Translations under genes and position numbers: made by a program | Shown: positions 59,003 to 64,000 of the stretch, in pieces | How positions within the stretch are numbered: position 1 is the stretch's first letter | Layout of the letters: every line of letters starts with the position of its first letter | Assembly (NCBI GenBank): GCA_037577475.1 | Contig: CM075194.1 | Span: 9,084,492-9,148,491, forward strand | Source: Chaunax sp. Z400 | Taxonomy: Eukaryota > Chordata > Actinopteri > Lophiiformes > Chaunacidae | DNA length: 64,000 nucleotides | Direction of reading: 5' to 3' | Notes under the pieces: model-generated | Told to the model about the DNA's origin: nothing | The model's database searches: none | The model's input: the letters and a program-made list of their open reading frames with translations, nothing else

Positions 59003-62000
59003 CTGTGGGTGGGAGAAAGAGACAGAGATTAAATTAGTAAATAGGTTAAGTAATAGCCCGAAAGTCATCTCCATTGGGGGGAAATTATGATTCAATGTTC
59101 CATTATTTCAGAGCTTCCTCTGAGAGTTACAGAGAGTCTTATGAAAAATCTTTCAATTAGGCTGAAATTAAACACGACGCTTTAAACTCCACTGCTAATT
59201 ATGCAGAGGAACATAATATGACAGAGCTGCAGTTTATGGCTTATATGATCACTGTTGTAAATATGGAGCAAACACTGATGTTGATGTGAGATCATTTGTG
59301 CTGCTTTGTATGAAACAATCAATTATGGTTTGCTTTTCCATCCTTCTGAACAAAGAGTTTCCACCCAGCCTTTGCTTTTACAAGTTAGCATGGACTGTAT
59401 TTTTGGAGAAGGAGCCACAGACCCTTCTACTGTATGGATTCACAGCACAGAGTTAAAATGCACAGAGACCCTTCAAAATGAACCAGTCCCTGGCTCTGCA
59501 CTCAGTCTTATGAGGGAGACTGATGGAGCATTTGAACTCACTAAAGCAAAGCTAAACCAGTTTCTGCAATGAATGAGGCAGTCAGCCTATTAAAAGAGTC
59601 TTATCATCTTTAAAAGACCCAGTTAAACTAATGCACATTTCAGCTCACAGCGCTCCCCCCTTTAAGCCCTGGAATCTCATGAAGCCGGCACAGCACAGCG
59701 AGGAAGAGGCCGCTGACAGCACTGATGTCTTTCATCAGCTTTAGCAACCAGCTGACTTTGGAGACGGCTAATTGGAAACACACTTGTTTACAGTCGCAGC
59801 GGCTCGAGAGCGGTGGTGCTAGGGGTCAGATGGCAGTGCTGCAGCAGACAGAGGGATAGGGAAACTATTGCAGCGCTCCCAGCTACAGATTCAGATTCAC
59901 ATCCACATTACAGGGACATCTTTTTTAGAAAATAAATGAACAGCAGCATATATCTAAAGATGAGGAAACAGTACTACAGTACTTCAATCAATTTGATAAT
60001 CAACTAATCAGTATTTTTAAGCAAAAATGGCAAAAACGCACCAGTTTCAGTAAGAAAAAAAAGAATTCTCTCTTTTTTAAAAGTCTTTGGCTCTGGAAAA
60101 TTAGGCATTTTTTTTGTGACGAGGGGAACTTTACAGCTCCAAATGATATGGAATCAGAGGCATGCCCTGAGAGACACTGGAGCTTGATGGTTAGAAGCAG
60201 AGCTACTGAGTACGTGAGCAAAGTCCTTCAGGTCTGTTTTACATTTACAAGCAACACCCAAATGCCTATCAGAAGAAAGTGCCAACAGATGTGTCACTTT
60301 GTGCAGATTTTGAGGACTGCTACACGGTACAGACAAAGGTCTTACATCAGAATTTTACCTTTTTTCTTTTTATGTCATCATGTTTTTTCTTGTGGACTTA
60401 ACTGTGGACTTGATGGTTGAGTAGAACATTACACATTTAAAGTATGATGGACTGTGATACCAAGACAAATCACGCATAGCACACTACCAAAGTCCAAATA
60501 TTCAAACACCTGCAGCCCAAACGTGCAAGAACGTATAGAATACCAAATACAGAAAGCATTTTTCGGTTTCTCCATCCTCTTTTTGCTCCACACTTCTTAA
60601 CTAACAGAGGAACAACGACCCTGAAGATAGGAGGAGATCTTTGTGATTCATTACTGCAATAAAAGCCCATTAAATACCCAAAATAAGCCCTTCTAGTTAC
60701 ACTATAAGACTAAAGCTGAGACCACAGACTGAAATAGAAGGAGGAGGACTGCTGGTTCTTCTGTAAAAAAAACAATCTTCCTTGACACTAATATCTACAT
60801 CTTCTTCTGGTTAAGTGCCCCTCTCCACCTTAAAACACATGTTTAGCCAACATTTTCCATTTAAGGAGAAATGCACATGCCAGAAAGGAGAAAATGATGA
60901 TTAATCATCATAATGTCGATGCAACACCTTCTGAAACTGTCAAACAAGCAAGAGAATATTAAGAGAACTGACTGGGATACCCCAGGTAAAGTCTGTTTCC
61001 TGGTGCATTCCTCTTTAAGTGCAGTGATTTAAACAGCACTGCATCCTCTCCTGGAGGGACCTGAGTAAATGAGGGGGGATCTCACGTCGCTGTGCTGCCA
61101 GTGGGGATTATAAAAATCTCACAGATCTTGAAGTAAGAAGCCCAGGGACTACCATGGCTTAACATATCTGGAACCATTTTGCTTAACAGAACCAGGCCGT
61201 GTTGTAATGGTTATTAACATATGTTTCCTTTCTGGTGTTGTTTTCTTGTCGCAGTGACCACTTAGTGAATATTTGCATGTGAATCTGTTGTGTTGCTGAA
61301 GTTGCTGAATGAGTAATTTATAATAAAATAAAAAAAATAAAAAACCCACCTCTATGTCTATATTCAGACCCAAGGGGCACAGGATCATGGCTTCATGGTG
61401 TGTTGGAACAATTCAAAGCAAAAAGCCAAGATGAGGAACGAGTGGGAAGACTTGACTCTGACACAAAAACACATCCCAATAAGTCTCATACAGAAGTCTG
61501 GCTTTGATGATTGGCCAAATCTGTTGGATAGCATTTGTCAACGCTGCTGCAAGATTCCTTCGAACCAGGAAGTGAAGAGAAATGAAGACTCCGATATTAT
61601 CAGAACTCAGAGTAACAGGAAGGCGTTTGTGCTACTGGATCAGTCAAAACCGCATGGAAAACTGCATGGATTAATTGGAAATTCATTTTGCAAAATGAGG
61701 GCATTTATTTTGACGCCATAAGGGCAAAAGTAAAAAGAAGAATCAACCACAGAGAGCTGGGAGCCATTCTGAGATACTAGGCCCTTCCTAAAGCTGCCTG
61801 ATCAATACAGTAAATTAACACGGACAGAAATGTCAGGGTCACACGGCGTAACTGATGGATTAAACAGCAGACAGTTAAGCCTGAAAATAGTCATATGTAC
61901 AGTGTGAAAAAATAATGAGCACTGGTGTTTATAGAGCTTAATAATTACTGGATTAATCTATCAGATGATCAACAGAGAATCAATCAATCAACAATTTTGA

Positions 62001-64000
62001 TAGTAGATTTATTGTTTGGTCTTTGTAATCTTGGTCGGACAAAATAAGATGTTACCAGGGTGTCACCATGGACTAACTGATAGATGCAATCCACCAAATC
62101 CTGAAAAATGTAAAGATAAAAACAATTAACAACATGTAAAATTTGCATGAAAAATGTCAAAAAATTGATTATTAAAATGACAGGCTCATGGGTTTTAGCT
62201 CTAATGGGAACACACTATTTAACTGGCAAAAAGCTAACCTGATCTTTCATTTATTTGTTGTCATAAAAGTTACCTAAAACTAGAAAATCTGTGTCCAAGG
62301 ACACCGATGGCGTGGAAAAACTTCATGGCTACACATTGGATAGACCATAGCCTCTATCATAGGTGAAAGTGAGCAAACTGATGTGAAAAATGTGCCTTAA
62401 AATGTGAAAACAAGCAAATTAAATTAATTGGGGCCCCTACAAAGCACGTGTGAAATGTCACTGAATTCTGTCCAGTGGTTTTTCAGGAGCTGTAGATAGT
62501 CTATTCCCTGTTACGAAGTGACGTACAGACATACGGACAAGTTTAACCCTATGTGCCCCTTTGGCATAAAGGCATAAAAGTCCTCTTAATATTTGAAATT
62601 TGACTTGCAGACTATTTAACCCTAATTTGTGACACTAAAAAAAATACAAACCTCTCTGGAATACAATCATTTTGCAATTCAACACAGAAAGCTCTGTTTA
62701 ATTTGAAGCATGGAGCCCCTTTACACTCGGATCATTGACACAGCACAGAATAAGGTCACACCTCCCATACCCCTCCTACTGGAGTCACATTTGCAGCGAC
62801 CTCATTCAACTCTGAAATGCCACTTTCTGTTCCCTCGCTCTAGAAATGACTTAGAGGAAGATCACTTTCAGCTGTGTGCCATTTCAGTGCATATGAAACT
62901 CGGTGCTGTGTTCACTGGACTTGGTACAACTCTGACAATCTCCTCCTTATGGCTGCCATTCTCTGAATAGTTACAATATTTGCTTGTGTCAGACAACTGA
63001 GTTCATTCAGTGGATCAACAACAAGACAATGAGCACATTTCACTCCGCTGCAAGATTATCAGCACAATGAAACTCACTGTTAAGGCTTTCAAAGCATTCT
63101 TCATGTACTGAATGAAGTAGTTATAAAAGCTACAGCTGAGCTTCATACAGTATACGTGTGGGTTTAAGCCTAACAGTGTTATGGTGTCACAATGTTCACA
63201 GTTGAGTATGCTGAGTCATGTTGTTAAATCACTGAGCCCATTGTAAATGACCATTCAGTCACTGAGATTTGTAACCTAGTAGCTGAATATTTTCCAAATG
63301 GGAGAAAAAGGCAAACTAGAAAAACATTTTCTACTTTTTTTTTTTTTTCCACAAACATGATCAGATTCTCGCTGCTTCTGCCTGTCAGTCTGCACTGGGG
63401 GTTTAAATGGTTCTTTCCAAATCTTGTGCCAGTGGAGGGCAATGTAAGAATCCACTGGAAATAATGATGTGGTGGGTCTAGAGTGATGGAGGTTGGACAA
63501 TTTCTGGTATAAGTGAATAAAACTTTGGCTGATATAAAGTGTCAACTGAAGGAAAAGCCACATGAGGGCTGTGTGTTGAGCTGCATGAATTATATGATTA
63601 ATCAATTAGTGCAATGCACAAGAAGAATGGCATTCAGGAGCACTCATATGTACCAAGGCCCAACAGTGCCCTTTAATTCAGTAAAGCCTTATCCAAAATC
63701 AAGCTCATAGCTCTGTAACCATAATGTAAGGTTACTGGATTCGTAAGAGCTAACCACTCAATTCTGGTGGATCTGAACAGAAACAAATGCAAAGAAAATC
63801 TCTCATGTCAGTTTATCCCATGAGAGGATTTGTTGCTTTTCCTGGTTTTATATTACTATTAACTGAATATCTTTGAGTTTTGGACAGTTGGTCGCACAAA
63901 ACAAGGCATGTTAAGACGTCAACAAGGACGTCAACAAGGACGTCAACAAGGACTTAGGGACACAGTGACTGATAGCTTTCATTTTATACAATCCCAATGA
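59003..64000. other. Upstream region of fyn coding exon 1: non-coding, probably a 5' intron
   Basis: No coding exon recognised. The acceptor at 59003-59004 implies at least one untranslated fyn exon upstream, here or past the window; none could be placed. 62,400-62,560 contains a dispersed-repeat fragment (GACGTACAGACATACGGACAA). Open frames at 59,306-59,572 and 61,395-61,721 have no protein-like features. Confidence 0.5.
63915..63951. repeat. 12-bp tandem repeat, three copies
   Basis: GACGTCAACAAG repeated three times, each carrying a GACGTCA core (CRE-like half). At the window edge; no gene is evident next to it. Confidence 0.85.

Noticed and set aside
1..64000. CRISPR arrays, bacterial operons, rRNA or tRNA genes.
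   Set aside because: None recognised. The DNA is vertebrate; the regular repeats at 24-29 kb are coding minisatellites without spacers.

Overview
The window is genomic DNA from a ray-finned fish, most likely a percomorph. It carries five vertebrate genes split by short GT-AG introns, and dispersed repeats typical of spiny-rayed fish genomes. I rebuilt exon structures by hand, matching splice sites to reading phase and to protein families recalled from memory. No database was searched.

Layout: (1) 1-7,494, + strand, the last 22 coding exons of usp40, a deubiquitinase; the gene starts upstream of the window. (2) 10,769-11,794, + strand, a complete four-exon brain-type fatty-acid-binding protein gene (fabp7). 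(3) 16,258-39,183, - strand, triadin (trdn), about 42 coding exons. (4) 40,816 to about 44,570, - strand, traf3ip2 (Act1/CIKS), with a clear SEFIR domain and an uncertain N-terminal end. (5) 47,559-58,992, - strand, all 11 coding exons of the Src-family kinase fyn. They sum to exactly 537 codons plus stop, the human FYN length. Its 5' untranslated exons and promoter lie beyond 59,003. In human, FYN and TRAF3IP2 are neighbours on 6q, and FABP7 and TRDN lie further along 6q. Four of the five genes therefore sit in a familiar block, with usp40 as a fish-side neighbour.

The most unusual part is trdn. Human triadin is about 730 residues. If every exon seen here were joined, the fish protein would be about 3,280 residues. 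The growth comes from three sources: tandem duplication of the luminal exons just after the membrane helix; one 526-codon exon that is mostly glutamate; and one 5,463-bp exon of 1,821 codons built from a lysine/glutamate decapeptide, itself arranged in 237-bp higher-order units. Every internal trdn exon begins and ends in phase 1, so any of them can be skipped or duplicated without a frameshift. The muscle and immune genes here have no evident shared pathway; their adjacency looks like conserved synteny.

Other points: a GC-AG intron in usp40, a possible two-exon 70-codon gene between fabp7 and trdn, a duplicated fragment of a traf3ip2 exon/intron boundary placed between traf3ip2 and fyn, a Tc1/mariner relic, and several copies of dispersed fish repeats.
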